Below, one piece after another: positions 11,230 through 20,050 of a DNA stretch of 64,000 nucleotides. The stretch spans positions 4,030,001 to 4,094,000 of the forward strand of contig NZ_CP025085.1 in NCBI RefSeq assembly GCF_002847015.1. The letters run 5' to 3'. This DNA is from Prodigiosinella confusarubida. GTDB lineage: Bacteria; Pseudomonadota; Gammaproteobacteria; Enterobacterales; Enterobacteriaceae. The notes under the pieces were generated by a model that saw only the letters and a list, made by a program, of their open reading frames with translations, was not told the origin of the DNA and searched no databases. The position numbers and the translations under genes are program-made. The first letter of the stretch is position 1; each line of letters begins with the position of its first letter.

Positions 11230-12441
11230 ATGAATACAGTAATCACGTCTCGCCACACTAAACATATTGTACTTAGCGCCCTGCTCGTTATCAGTGCATC
11301 ATCTTTCGCCTACGCCGACGACATTAATCTGAAAACCATGATTCCTGGCGTTCCGCAGATTGATGCTGAAGCTTACTTCCTGATGGATTACAACTCAGGC
11401 AAAGTTCTGGCCAAAATGAACGCTGATACCCGTCGAAACCCAGCAAGTCTGACAAAAATGATGACCAGTTATGTCATCGGTCAGGCGATAAAGTCAGGGA
11501 AAATCAACCCAAACGATATCGTTACCATCGGAAAAGATGCCTGGGCTACCGGTAATCCGGTCTTTAAAGGTTCGTCGCTGATGTTCCTGAAACCAGGTGA
11601 TCATGTGCCGGTGTACATGTTAAACAAAGGTATCATTCTACAGTCTGGCAATGATGCCTGTGTCGCCATGGCGGATTATGTTGCTGGAAGCCAGGATGCG
11701 TTCATCAATCTGATGAATGGCTATGTTAAAGAACTGGGGCTGAAAAACACCCATTTTGAGACCGTGCATGGTCTGGATGCGGAAGGACAGTACAGTTCTG
11801 CACGTGATATGGCGTTAATTGGTCAGGCATTGATCCGAGATGTACCGAATGAATATGCCACCTATAAAGAGAAAGAGTTCACTTTCAATAACATTCGCCA
11901 GGTCAACCGTAATGGCTTGTTATGGGATACCAGTCTTAATGTAGATGGCATTAAAACCGGGCATACCGCATCCGCCGGCTATAATCTGGTAGCATCCGCC
12001 ACCGAAGGGCCGATGCGTCTGATTTCAGTGGTACTCGGTGGACATACGTTTAAAGGCCGTGAAACAGAAAGCAAAAAGCTACTCACCTGGGGATTTCGTT
12101 TTTTTGAAACTGTTTCCCCGCTGAAAGCGGATAAAGAATTCGCTTCCGAACCCGTATGGTTTGGTGACAGCGACCGCGTATCACTCGGCGTGGCAAAAGA
12201 TGTTTACATCACCATTCCACGTGGACGCATGAAAGATCTTAAGGCCAGCTACATCCTGAACAATACCGAACTGCACGCCCCATTAAGTAAAAATCAGGTT
12301 GTGGGTACCATCAATTTCCAACTGGATGGCAAAACCATTGATCAGCGTCCGCTGGTCGTGATGAACGAAGTTAAAGAAGGCGGGGTATTTAGTCGGATGA
12401 TCGATTACATAAAACTGATGTTCCATCACTGGTTCAGTTAA
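11230..12441 (+). CDS. dacA: D-alanyl-D-alanine carboxypeptidase PBP5
   Basis: Removes the terminal D-Ala from peptidoglycan pentapeptides and so helps set cell shape. 403 residues. A cleaved signal peptide ends at AYA (residue 29). The penicilloyl-serine motifs are SLTK (S73, K76), SGN (139-141) and KTG (242-244). The C-terminal amphipathic helix [17 protein letters not shown] anchors it to the outer face of the inner membrane. It sits between rlpA and ybeD as in E. coli. Confidence 0.97.
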   Translation: MNTVITSRHTKHIVLSALLVISASSFAYADDINLKTMIPGVPQIDAEAYFLMDYNSGKVLAKMNADTRRNPASLTKMMTSYVIGQAIKSGKINPNDIVTIGKDAWATGNPVFKGSSLMFLKPGDHVPVYMLNKGIILQSGNDACVAMADYVAGSQDAFINLMNGYVKELGLKNTHFETVHGLDAEGQYSSARDMALIGQALIRDVPNEYATYKEKEFTFNNIRQVNRNGLLWDTSLNVDGIKTGHTASAGYNLVASATEGPMRLISVVLGGHTFKGRETESKKLLTWGFRFFETVSPLKADKEFASEPVWFGDSDRVSLGVAKDVYITIPRGRMKDLKASYILNNTELHAPLSKNQVVGTINFQLDGKTIDQRPLVVMNEVKEGGVFSRMIDYIKLMFHHWFS

Positions 12442-12486
12442 TTTTGATCGTTCAGGAGATACGTCTCCCCATGGCATGACAAATAT

Positions 12487-12506
12487 ACTCCCGCTCAGGC
12501 GGGAGT
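12487..12506 (+). terminator. Hairpin between dacA and ybeD
   Basis: A perfect 8-bp stem, ACTCCCGC against GCGGGAGT, with loop TCAG, lies 46 bases after the dacA stop. Only a short TATA follows, so termination may be partial and allow read-through into ybeD. Confidence 0.5.
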
Positions 12507-12558
12507 TATACTGACTATCCATGTACTGTATCTCTATGCATACTACTCTGGAGTTTTC

Positions 12559-12822
12559 ATGAAAACCAAACTCAACGAATTGCTCGAATTCCCCTGCCCT
12601 TTTACCTACAAAGTGATGGGATTGGCAAAACCAGAACTGGTAGATCTGGTAGTTGAAGTTGTACAACGCCATGCGCCTGGTGACTATACACCGCAAATCA
12701 AACCCAGCGCCAAAGGAAACTATCACTCGATTTCTATCACTATCACCGCGACTGATATTGAGCAGGTTGAAACGCTGTATGAAGAACTGGGGAAAATTGA
12801 CATCGTGCGCATGGTTCTCTGA
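12559..12822 (+). CDS. ybeD: YbeD family protein (DUF493)
   Basis: 87 residues, nearly identical to E. coli YbeD: a small ferredoxin-like alpha/beta fold resembling ACT regulatory domains. The conserved [20 protein letters not shown] start is preceded by CTGGAG. The precise role is unsettled; it is always found just ahead of lipB, so a link with lipoate metabolism has been suspected. Confidence 0.95.
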   Translation: MKTKLNELLEFPCPFTYKVMGLAKPELVDLVVEVVQRHAPGDYTPQIKPSAKGNYHSISITITATDIEQVETLYEELGKIDIVRMVL

Positions 12823-12941
12823 AACCAGCTCATCATTTAGACGGCTATCCTTCTCACACCAAGAAAAGCAAGTGTGGAAATCTCTGCTATTCGCTACTGC
12901 ATCACGTCGTTATAATTGACACATTCCTCCTTAACCTGAAG

Positions 12942-13643
12942 ATGACACGCTTGCAACAGGATAAGATAATCATTCGCCATCTGGGCGTGCTTCCTTATGA
13001 GCCAGTTTCACTGGCTATGCATAACTTCACTGAACATCGGTACGACACGACCTTTGATGAACTCTGGCTCGTTCAGCATCTCCCGGTATTTACCCAAGGT
13101 CAGGCAGGAAAGGCCGAACATGTCTTAATGCCTGGTGATATTCCGGTGATACAAAGCGATAGAGGCGGTCAAGTTACTTATCATGGGCCCGGCCAACAAG
13201 TGATGTATGTACTGATCGATCTCAAGCGCCAAAAACTGGGTGTACGGCAGTTGGTTACCGCTATTGAAGAAACCGTAGTACAAACGCTATCGCACTTTCA
13301 CATTGATGCACATGCCCGACCAGATGCTCCGGGTGTTTATGTCGATGAGCGTAAGATCTGCTCGCTGGGGCTACGCATCCGCAAAGGCTGCTCCTTACAT
13401 GGATTGGCACTGAATATTGCGATGGATCTGTCTCCTTTCCTACGCATTAATCCATGCGGTTATGCCGGCATGAGAATGACTCAACTCAGCGAGCTGGTCA
13501 CTGGCGTAACGCTGGATGATGTTGCTCCGGTACTAACGTCATCTTTTATGCGCCTTCTGGGCTATAAAGAACATGAGCAAATTATCTGGGACTGGGAACA
13601 TCAGGGTGAACCTCAGCCTCGTCCCTTCAGCGATTCTCCATAA
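12942..13643 (+). CDS. lipB: Lipoyl(octanoyl) transferase
   Basis: Transfers octanoate from acyl carrier protein to lipoyl domains, the first step of lipoate synthesis. 233 residues. The signature [13 protein letters not shown] is at about 73-85, with catalytic Lys138 and Cys172 (RINPCGYAG). lipA follows 200 bases on. Confidence 0.96.
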   Translation: MTRLQQDKIIIRHLGVLPYEPVSLAMHNFTEHRYDTTFDELWLVQHLPVFTQGQAGKAEHVLMPGDIPVIQSDRGGQVTYHGPGQQVMYVLIDLKRQKLGVRQLVTAIEETVVQTLSHFHIDAHARPDAPGVYVDERKICSLGLRIRKGCSLHGLALNIAMDLSPFLRINPCGYAGMRMTQLSELVTGVTLDDVAPVLTSSFMRLLGYKEHEQIIWDWEHQGEPQPRPFSDSP

Positions 13644-13843
13644 AGCTATTGGTATTTTTATGCTGATGAATTCACATTTTATTTACACTTTTTGTTCATT
13701 TTGATTGTGCAAAAGCTGCTTGCCTATGGCAAAGATGATATAATTTTGTGATATTTTTAAAAAAAAGTTTAATCATTAAGATGATCCCATGAATTCTAAC
13801 CATAAATTCATGATAGCGATTCAGAACTGGAACTTACGCAAAT

Positions 13844-14809
13844 ATGAGTAAACCGATTCAGATCGAACGTGGCGTAAAATACCGCGACGCAGATAAAATG
13901 GCCTTAATTCCGGTGAAAACAGTAGCGACCGAGCGTCAGGAAATGCTACGGAAACCAGAATGGATGAAAATCAAATTGCCTGCGGATTCCAGCCGGATTC
14001 AAGGTATCAAAGACGCAATGCGCCGCAACGGGCTGCACTCGGTGTGTGAAGAAGCATCCTGCCCTAATCTGGCAGAGTGTTTTAATCATGGTACGGCAAC
14101 ATTTATGATCCTGGGTGCCATTTGTACCCGTCGTTGCCCATTCTGTGATGTTGCCCATGGACGTCCAATCGCCCCAGACAACAATGAGCCAGAAAAACTG
14201 GCTCAAACCATCCACGATATGGGATTACGCTACGTCGTCATCACCTCGGTTGATCGAGATGATCTGCGTGATGGCGGGGCTCAGCATTTTGCCGACTGTA
14301 TCAGCGCTATTCGCCGTAAAAGCCCACAGATTAAAATTGAAACACTAGTGCCTGATTTCCGGGGACGCATGGACCGGGCACTGGATATTCTGACCGTGAC
14401 ACCGCCAGACGTATTTAACCATAATCTGGAAAACATACCGCGTCTGTATCGCCAAGTTCGACCAGGGGCAAACTATGAATGGTCCCTCAAACTGCTGGAA
14501 AACTTTAAGGCTGTACATCCGGAGATTCCAACCAAATCGGGGTTGATGGTGGGATTGGGTGAAACCAATGAAGAAATTCTGGACGTGATGCGCGATCTGC
14601 GACGTCACGGCGTCACAATGTTGACATTAGGTCAGTACCTACAGCCAAGTCGCCACCACTTGCCGGTACAGCGTTATGTCCATCCGGAAGAATTTGAAGA
14701 AATGAAAACGGAAGCAATGGCAATGGGATTCACCCACGCCGCTTGTGGTCCATTTGTACGCTCGTCCTACCATGCCGACCTACAGGCAAAAGGCGTCGAG
14801 GTAAAATGA
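13844..14809 (+). CDS. lipA: Lipoyl synthase
   Basis: Radical-SAM enzyme that inserts two sulfurs into octanoyl groups. 321 residues, as in E. coli. The auxiliary 4Fe-4S cluster is bound by C68, C73 and C79; the radical-SAM cluster by C94, C98 and C101 (CTRRCPFC). The conserved C-terminal RSSYHA serine is present. The upstream 200-base gap is AT-rich and has no gene; ybeF, which lies here in E. coli, is absent. Confidence 0.98.
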   Translation: MSKPIQIERGVKYRDADKMALIPVKTVATERQEMLRKPEWMKIKLPADSSRIQGIKDAMRRNGLHSVCEEASCPNLAECFNHGTATFMILGAICTRRCPFCDVAHGRPIAPDNNEPEKLAQTIHDMGLRYVVITSVDRDDLRDGGAQHFADCISAIRRKSPQIKIETLVPDFRGRMDRALDILTVTPPDVFNHNLENIPRLYRQVRPGANYEWSLKLLENFKAVHPEIPTKSGLMVGLGETNEEILDVMRDLRRHGVTMLTLGQYLQPSRHHLPVQRYVHPEEFEEMKTEAMAMGFTHAACGPFVRSSYHADLQAKGVEVK

Positions 14810-14866
14810 TTTACTTCTGGAAAAATCGTCGTAATGCGCGGTTACATTTTCCTGATGCGAAAAAAC

Positions 14867-14897
14867 GCGGGCGGTCACATGCCGTCCGCTATTGGTT
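14867..14897 (+). terminator. Rho-independent terminator after lipA
   Basis: The stem GCGGGCGG / CCGTCCGC (8 bp, one G-T pair) with a 7-base loop is followed within a few bases by TTTTT. It lies 57 bases after the lipA stop, between convergent lipA and tatE. Confidence 0.75.
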
Positions 14898-14932
14898 TTT
14901 AACCGTCTCAAGAGCTTGCTCTTTGTGGGACC

Positions 14933-15139
14933 TTACTCTTTGTGATGAGTCGTATCGTTAAGTGCAACGGGTTCATCTGAGCTAGCATTATTCGTTGGTT
15001 GCTCATCACTCATCGCTTTTTTGAAACCCTTGATTGCCGCGCCAAGATCTCCGCCCAGGCTGCGTAATTTATTGGTTCCAAATAGCAAAACAACAAGCAC
15101 GCCGATCACTAAAAGTTTGGCAATACTGATACCTTCCAT
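14933..15139 (-). CDS. tatE: Twin-arginine translocase subunit TatE
   Basis: 68 residues. One N-terminal membrane segment (about 6-21), then the TatA/E hinge FGTNKL and an amphipathic helix ([16 protein letters not shown]), with an acidic tail. It is a TatA paralogue that joins the Tat pore for folded proteins. Its place beside lipA, rather than in a tatABC operon, marks it as TatE. An AGGT repeat precedes the ATG. Confidence 0.95.
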   Translation of the reverse strand: MEGISIAKLLVIGVLVVLLFGTNKLRSLGGDLGAAIKGFKKAMSDEQPTNNASSDEPVALNDTTHHKE

Positions 15140-15297
15140 ACCTACCTACCTGATTATATACGCTGGGAACCAGCATGTTTCTTATCACTCTTTTTAAAAG
15201 AAAGCCCTTAACAACACAAAGGCTATATGTAACAAAGTAAGACCATGCCAGCCAAGAGCATGGTTACTGATGATCTGCTCTACGAGTAGAGTTCAGA

Positions 15298-16089
15298 TTA
15301 CCGTAATACAGGAGCCTTGAATCGGTTGTGACGCAAGACAGGTAACTGATGGCGAACATGTTGAATACGCTCAAAATTAATATCTGCAAAGATGAGGTCA
15401 GGAGCTTCTGCCGCCTGGGCAATCACAACACCCAACGGGTCAACAACCAGACTGTTGCCAATATTCTTTTCCCCACATTCACCGACTCCGACCATATAGC
15501 AGGTATTTTCCAACGCTCGCGTTCTGGTTAACAACTCCCAGTGCGCTTCCTTCTGCGGCCCTTTAACCCAGGCGGAGGGTAATACCAATACCTCCGCGCC
15601 ATTCATGGCCAACTGTCGCGCCAGGTCGGGGAAACGGACGTCGTAGCACACCATCAATCCCACTTTTATTCCTGCTATTTCAATAATGGCCGGTATTGAC
15701 TCACCTGGTATCACTCGCTTTGATTCCTGGGAAGAAAAAGCATCATAAAGGTGCAGTTTATGGTAGAAAGCCAACACTTCACCCTGACGAAGCACTAATA
15801 GAGTATTGTGCACAAACTCATTATGAACGGGGGTATGAATAGTAAAAATAACTGAGATATCAATCAATTGACTAGCTTCCAGCAATTGACTGACAAAAGG
15901 ACCATTAATAGGCTGAGCGGCGTCCATCCCCCATTCAGCATTATTATTATCCCTGGCATGAACAGCTTCTGGTAACACTAATAAATCGGCTCCCGCCGCC
16001 GCTGCCCTCTGCATTAATGCTATACAGGTAATAGCATTGTCTTGCCATGTACGCTGTACGGCAAACTGGCCGAGTGAAACTTTCATCAT
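15298..16089 (-). CDS. ybeM: Deaminated glutathione amidase / carbon-nitrogen hydrolase
   Basis: Nit1-type nitrilase-superfamily amidase that repairs deaminated glutathione. 263 residues, a full-length enzyme. The catalytic triad is visible as E41 (VLPEA), K111 (YHKLHLYD) and C148 (MVCYDVRFPD). Two ATGs in a row are possible starts; the second (16086) sits 7 bases from AAGGAG and may be the true one. It is divergent from crcB. Confidence 0.92.
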   Translation of the reverse strand: MMKVSLGQFAVQRTWQDNAITCIALMQRAAAAGADLLVLPEAVHARDNNNAEWGMDAAQPINGPFVSQLLEASQLIDISVIFTIHTPVHNEFVHNTLLVLRQGEVLAFYHKLHLYDAFSSQESKRVIPGESIPAIIEIAGIKVGLMVCYDVRFPDLARQLAMNGAEVLVLPSAWVKGPQKEAHWELLTRTRALENTCYMVGVGECGEKNIGNSLVVDPLGVVIAQAAEAPDLIFADINFERIQHVRHQLPVLRHNRFKAPVLR

Positions 16090-16194
16090 CAGGCTCCTTA
16101 ATATGTGTTAACACATTACACCGCATTGCATGCCATTTCATGGCAACACTCTCTACAAAAATGCGAGACAAAAAGGTAAACTTTTATACCAGTA

Positions 16195-16266
16195 ACGGAG
16201 ATGACATTCCTCCATAACCGCCTTCCGGCTAATGATGTCTACGAGCTCCTCGAAAAGGGGTCGTAG
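16195..16266 (+). promoter_or_regulatory. Fluoride riboswitch (crcB RNA motif)
   Basis: The segment matches the fluoride aptamer: GGAGATG opening, a CC strand closing the first helix, then AACCGCC, an apical GGCTAATG and the terminal GTCTAC. The order and spacing agree with the crcB motif, including the pseudoknot strands. It lies directly upstream of crcB. Following it, CTACGA (16239-16244) can pair with TCGTAG (16261-16266), while CTCGAAAAG (16249-16257) can instead pair with CTTTTCGAG (16279-16287), giving mutually exclusive folds. CCTTT (16302-16306) can also hide the AAAGG Shine-Dalgarno (16313-16317). Control of translation is therefore likely. Confidence 0.88.
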
Positions 16267-16322
16267 CGTTATACTCTTCTTTTCGAGATCATTCTGACTT
16301 TCCTTTAAACAAAAAGGTGACC

Positions 16323-16706
16323 ATGTATAGTACTTTATTTGCTGTTTTTATTGGTGGCGGGATAGGAAGCGTCTTACGCTGGCTGCTGAGCCTACGTTTT
16401 AACAGCATTTCCCCTCAGATACCAATAGGGACTTTTTTGGCTAATATGGCTGGGGCTTTTATTATCGGTGCAGCAATGGGCTATTTTATTCGCCAACCCG
16501 ATCTTGATCCGCACTGGAAACTACTCATTACGACAGGTTTATGTGGGGGCTTGACGACGTTCTCTACATTCTCTTTTGAGGTCGTCACACTATTGCAAGG
16601 CGGAGAGTGGCTTGCTGCCGGGTTGAATCTACTGTTAAATCTGGTCGGTTCATTGTTAATGACATCGCTGGCATTTGCTTTGGTAACCGGACTTACCGCA
16701 CACTAG
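16323..16706 (+). CDS. crcB: Fluoride channel Fluc/CrcB
   Basis: Small dimeric membrane channel that exports fluoride. 127 residues, the E. coli length, with four membrane segments. Family marks include [12 protein letters not shown], the [11 protein letters not shown] stretch and the [15 protein letters not shown] motif that lines the pore. The ATG at 16323 is preferred over the in-frame GTG at 16317 because it sits correctly behind AAAAAGG. Fluoride sensing by the upstream riboswitch is the expected control. Confidence 0.96.
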   Translation: MYSTLFAVFIGGGIGSVLRWLLSLRFNSISPQIPIGTFLANMAGAFIIGAAMGYFIRQPDLDPHWKLLITTGLCGGLTTFSTFSFEVVTLLQGGEWLAAGLNLLLNLVGSLLMTSLAFALVTGLTAH

Positions 16707-16727
16707 ATCAAGTGATGTACCACAAAA

Positions 16728-16755
16728 TAAAAACCCGCCTTTGGGCGGGTTTTTT
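16728..16755. terminator. Bidirectional terminator between crcB and cspE
   Basis: The stem AAACCCGCC / GGCGGGTTT with loop TTTG, flanked by an A-run on one side and a T-run on the other, lies between two convergent genes and can end both. Confidence 0.88.
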
Positions 16756-16770
16756 AAGAAACCGGTATAA

Positions 16771-16980
16771 TTAAATAGCGATAACGTTAGCAGCAGAAGG
16801 ACCTTTAGCACCGCTAGTGATTTCAAACTCTACACGCTGACCTTCAGCAAGAGTTTTAAAACCATTACTCTGGATGGCAGAGAAATGTACAAATACGTCT
16901 TTGCTACCATCTTCCGGAGTAATGAAACCGAATCCTTTGGATTCATTAAACCACTTAACGCTACCTTTAATCTTAGACAT
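16771..16980 (-). CDS. cspE: Cold-shock family RNA chaperone CspE
   Basis: 69 residues, nearly identical to E. coli CspE: the single-strand nucleic-acid-binding motifs KGFGFITP (RNP1) and VFVHF (RNP2) are intact. It melts RNA secondary structure and acts as an antiterminator. The coding frame could be read upstream, but [13 protein letters not shown] is the family start. The 5' leader towards 17110 is AT-rich, as is usual for csp genes. Confidence 0.96.
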   Translation of the reverse strand: MSKIKGSVKWFNESKGFGFITPEDGSKDVFVHFSAIQSNGFKTLAEGQRVEFEITSGAKGPSAANVIAI

Positions 16981-17206
16981 CAAACTTACCTTTAACATGA
17001 ATGAAAGACACAAAATCTGTGTCGCGTACAGTACAGCAATAGATGGACCATTTGTCCAGTCAAAGATAGATAAAAAGTGATAAAACACGATAAAAAAATG
17101 AGCAAAAAGCATTAATTCACCACTTTCAGGACTTTTACCTCTTTTCTCTGATACGTTATTCTTGATTCATCACTTTTTTCAGTATCCAAGTCGGAGGAGA
17201 CTTTAC

Positions 17207-17902
17207 ATGCAAAAAATGCTGGGATTACTCGGAGGGATGAGCTGGGAATCCACAATCCCTTATTACCGGATTATCAATGAATATGTAAAAAACGAACTGG
17301 GTGGTCTGCATTCAGCCCGACTACTACTGCACAATGTCGATTTTTATGACATCGAACAACTGCAATCGCAAGAAGACTGGGAGACAGCAGCCCATGTTTT
17401 GTCAGAAGCAGCATGTGGATTAAAAAAAGCGGGCGCTGAAGCCATTGTGATTTGCACAAATACAATGCACAAGGTTGCGAACCAGGTAGAAAGCGCCTGT
17501 GAGCTGCCATTGATTCATATCGCCGATGCCACGGCCATCAGCATCCAGCAACAAAGTATCACCAAGGTGGCGCTGCTGGGCACGCGCTATACCATGGAAC
17601 AGGACTTTTATCGTCGACGCTTGACAGATCTATATGGCATCACCGTCCTTACCCCTGACCAGCAGGAAAGAGAAATCATTAATAACATTATCTTTCAGGA
17701 GCTGTGTCTGGGAAAAACGCTTGATGCTTCGCGCCAACAATTCCGGAAAATCATCCAACGATTGGAACAGCAAGGCGCTGAAGGGATCATTCTGGGCTGT
17801 ACAGAGATACCGTTGCTAATTAATGCAGACGATGCCCAGGTGCCTTTATTCGATACCACCTTACTACATGCCACCGCCGCGGCCCGTTATGCCCTTGGAT
17901 GA
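17207..17902 (+). CDS. ygeA: Amino-acid racemase YgeA (aspartate/glutamate racemase family)
   Basis: PLP-independent racemase of the Asp/Glu family, closest in feel to E. coli YgeA, which acts on several amino acids including homoserine. 231 residues. The two catalytic cysteines are C83 (VICTNTMH) and C198 (LGCTEIP). The start is chosen from GGAGGAG 9 bases upstream; an earlier in-frame ATG at 17162 lacks such a site. The substrate is inferred only from family. Confidence 0.88.
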   Translation: MQKMLGLLGGMSWESTIPYYRIINEYVKNELGGLHSARLLLHNVDFYDIEQLQSQEDWETAAHVLSEAACGLKKAGAEAIVICTNTMHKVANQVESACELPLIHIADATAISIQQQSITKVALLGTRYTMEQDFYRRRLTDLYGITVLTPDQQEREIINNIIFQELCLGKTLDASRQQFRKIIQRLEQQGAEGIILGCTEIPLLINADDAQVPLFDTTLLHATAAARYALG

Positions 17903-18281
17903 GGGGAAATCGATCCGACAAACCGATGGATTGCTGATATTTCAAACAGAATGAGAATAATAGCCTCTTTTATTTACTTGGTTTTCCTCATTTATGCTCT
18001 GGACCAGACATAACCATTTCCAACGGGCATCAAAAAAAATCGCGAAGTAGATCACAAAAAAGGAAGTAAATTCTAAAGAAGAGAATAACGCCGTCTTAGG
18101 TTATCCGAAGTGTCGTGACGAAAATTAATATTTAAAAATCAGTTAATTAATAAATTAAATGTTCACTATCTCAGACACAAAAAAGCAGCAACGTCGACGT
18201 TACTGCTTTAGATTGCTCAAACTTTGTTCCTGGTCGGTAATGACACAAACAAAAATTATACTAATATGAATAGACCAATTG
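17903..18281. other. Intergenic region ygeA-ypfM
   Basis: AT-rich sequence with no supported protein gene apart from the ypfM terminator at its right end. A 20-codon hydrophobic frame (17951-18013) has no ribosome-binding site. Confidence 0.4.
18177..18207 (-). terminator. Rho-independent terminator of ypfM
   Basis: Read on the minus strand, GCAGTAACG / CGTTGCTGC pairs fully (one G-U) around a TCGA loop and is followed by a run of T. It lies 75 bases after the ypfM stop. Confidence 0.8.
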
Positions 18282-18341
18282 TTACTTACGTAACATCGCT
18301 TCGATGAAGCTTTTCCAGTTATTGAGTTCTATCTCAATCAT
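18282..18341 (-). CDS. ypfM: Small protein YpfM
   Basis: 19 residues, MIEIELNNWKSFIEAMLRK, matching the verified 19-residue E. coli small protein YpfM at most positions. An AAGGGG Shine-Dalgarno lies 6 bases before the ATG, and a terminator follows. In E. coli ypfM lies near acrD and yffB-dapE, the same block that resumes here at 21.3 kb. Its function is not known; the sequence is an amphipathic helix. Confidence 0.85.
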   Translation of the reverse strand: MIEIELNNWKSFIEAMLRK

Positions 18342-18892
18342 GATAGCCCCTTAAGTCTTCTTATTCGGCGGGGTTATTATATGCTTTTTTTTTGACCATA
18401 ATAAACCATTATACGCATACATGATGTGCCGGTATCACTACCCATTCTATAAGAGATTCATTTTTCAACTTAATTATCAACACATTACCTTTCCATTGCC
18501 ACACTACAACACCGTGCCATTTTGTCATAAAACAGAAGAATAGAGTGGCACCGATTATACCCCAGACTTACCCCACAAAATTGGCCCATAAACAGCCACA
18601 TAACCTAGGGTGGGATGGCGTGTGGTACCAGAGTATCTATGCCAACACACTGAAATATGTCAACAACTCCGATCCAAGGCATTTCCCCCGTAGCTTGGCC
18701 AGCATATTGAAAAAGCTAATAGAGGATACTGAGACGCAGAGTGACTACCGGCTTCTGATATGTTGAGCCAATGATTGAGTAAAACGATCCATTGTGGGCT
18801 TTTTATATAAAATTTATCCTTTAGTTGAGTATGGTGACTCATAGCTGGTTTTCCATTTTGACATGTGGTGACGTTTACGCCTTCTTAAACAC
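18342..18892. other. Region upstream of the ars operon, no supported gene
   Basis: About 550 bases. It includes the presumed ypfM promoter (TATAAT-like elements on the minus strand near 18380 and 18410) and a 73-codon open frame at 18545-18766 that has no Shine-Dalgarno and no recognisable family. The acrD gene found near here in E. coli is absent. Confidence 0.4.
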
Positions 18893-18925
18893 TTGATCAT
18901 TTCAACTATTCTTGTAGAATTGAAA
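18893..18925 (+). promoter_or_regulatory. arsR promoter with candidate ArsR operator
   Basis: TTGATC (18893-18898) and TAGAAT (18915-18920) are spaced 16 bases apart. A dyad, TTTCAA at 18900-18905 and TTGAAA at 18920-18925, straddles the -10 and is a plausible ArsR operator. The arsR ATG lies only 7 bases after the -10, so a leaderless mRNA is predicted from this promoter. Confidence 0.55.
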
Positions 18926-18927
18926 CA

Positions 18928-19293
18928 ATGAACAAAGAAAACGCAGTTATTATTTTTGAATCTCTGGCATCCGGCATTCGATTGGATATTTATCGTTTGT
19001 TGGTGAGAACCGGGCTGAAAGGCCAGGTAGCAGGTGATTTAGCGCAGGAGCTTGATCTCGCGCCAAACAAACTCTCTTTTCACCTCAAAGCCTTGACACA
19101 TGCCGGATTGACGACAGTCGAGCAGGAAGGACGCTTTCAGCGTTACCGGGCTAATATCCCCGTGATGCTGGATGTTATTGCTTACCTGACTGAAGAGTGT
19201 TGCTCCGGCCATCCGGAGGAATGCGCGTCATTCAGAAAAGACACTTCCTGTTCTTCGGCGGTATTGCCCAATGTATCCACACAAAAGGACTGA
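18928..19293 (+). CDS. arsR: Arsenic-responsive repressor ArsR
   Basis: ArsR/SmtB winged-helix repressor that leaves DNA when As(III) binds. 121 residues; the recognition helix region is DLAQELDLAPNKLSFHLKALTHAGL. It lacks the classic N-terminal CxC site on the DNA-binding helix and instead has C91, C92 and C99 near the C terminus, plus C108. This resembles the C-terminal three-cysteine site described for the Acidithiobacillus ferrooxidans ArsR. It overlaps arsC by one base. Confidence 0.9.
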   Translation: MNKENAVIIFESLASGIRLDIYRLLVRTGLKGQVAGDLAQELDLAPNKLSFHLKALTHAGLTTVEQEGRFQRYRANIPVMLDVIAYLTEECCSGHPEECASFRKDTSCSSAVLPNVSTQKD

Positions 19294-19775
19294 TGATGAA
19301 CGTTTTATTCCTCTGCACTGGTAACTCTTGTCGCTCCATTTTGGGCGAAGCGATTTTCAATCAATTGGCTCCAGAAGGTTGGCACGCAATGAGTGCCGGC
19401 AGTAACCCAACCGGCCAGGTACATCCTCGCTCAATCGCGTTGTTACAGCGCGAAGGTATTTCCACTGAAGGCTACTACAGCAAGTCATGGGAAAACCTGC
19501 CAGCGATACCTGACATCGTGATCAGTGTTTGCGGAAATGCAGCGAATGAAACCTGCCCGGCTTATCTCGGCCCGGTATTGCGTACTCACTGGGGCGTTGA
19601 AGATCCGGCGCATGCAACAGGTACTGATGAAGAAATTGACGCTTCATTCATACAGGCTTACAAGATCCTACGTGCCCGTATCGAAGCTTTTTTCGCTCTG
19701 CCGCTGAATGAGCTGCAACACGATAAAACTGCACTGAAAACAGCGATGGATGAAATTGCTCAAATCATTGTGTAG
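19293..19775 (+). CDS. arsC: Arsenate reductase ArsC, low-molecular-weight phosphatase type
   Basis: Reduces arsenate to arsenite for export by Acr3. 160 residues. The phosphatase loop CTGNSCRS supplies the nucleophile C8 with R14, and C80 and C88 form the relay pair, the pattern of thioredoxin-linked enzymes (Staphylococcus type) rather than the glutaredoxin-linked E. coli plasmid type. Two ATGs in a row begin at 19293; AAGGA lies 6 bases before the second, 19296, which may be the real start. Confidence 0.92.
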   Translation: MMNVLFLCTGNSCRSILGEAIFNQLAPEGWHAMSAGSNPTGQVHPRSIALLQREGISTEGYYSKSWENLPAIPDIVISVCGNAANETCPAYLGPVLRTHWGVEDPAHATGTDEEIDASFIQAYKILRARIEAFFALPLNELQHDKTALKTAMDEIAQIIV

Positions 19776-19787
19776 AGAGAAGCCATC

Positions 19788-19991
19788 ATGGCGCTTATCC
19801 AGATTTTTGACCCGGTAATATGTTGTTCAAGTGGGGCATCCGGTACAGAAGCCGATAATTTTCGGGCTGATTTACACCAGAAGGGTATTGAACCGTGGGC
19901 ATGGCTTATCAATAGTCGTCTGATGCTCGGTCATTCTACATCACCGCTATTACAGCAGCCTCTTGAACGGCCTGGAACCCAATCACATTAA
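19788..19991 (+). pseudogene. arsD: ArsD-like remnant with internal deletion
   Basis: 67 residues. The N terminus (IQIFDPVICCSSGASGTEAD) matches ArsD, the arsenic chaperone and weak repressor of about 120 residues. C12 and C13 remain, but the third binding cysteine, normally C18, is serine. After about residue 33 the sequence jumps to something like the distal ArsD strand (LINSRLMLGHS), so a middle segment of roughly 40-50 residues appears deleted. A ribosome site is present. With no ArsA ATPase here, loss of function is plausible. Confidence 0.65.
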
Positions 19992-20050
19992 TTCAAACGC
20001 TAACGGTTGGTATTGAGTAACAATCATCCACAAATTAAGGAAAATCCTCA

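Noticed and set aside
15242-15264. ACCATGC / GCATGGT hairpin between ybeM and tatE
   Set aside because: No T-run on the minus strand; too weak to call as a terminator.
17951-18013. 20-codon hydrophobic frame MRIIASFIYLVFLIYALDQT resembling a small membrane protein
   Set aside because: No ribosome-binding site, AT-rich context that produces such frames by chance, no recognised relative.
18545-18766. 73-codon frame upstream of arsR
   Set aside because: No Shine-Dalgarno, no recognisable domain, not coupled to a neighbour; considered as a possible integrase remnant but no integrase motif was seen.
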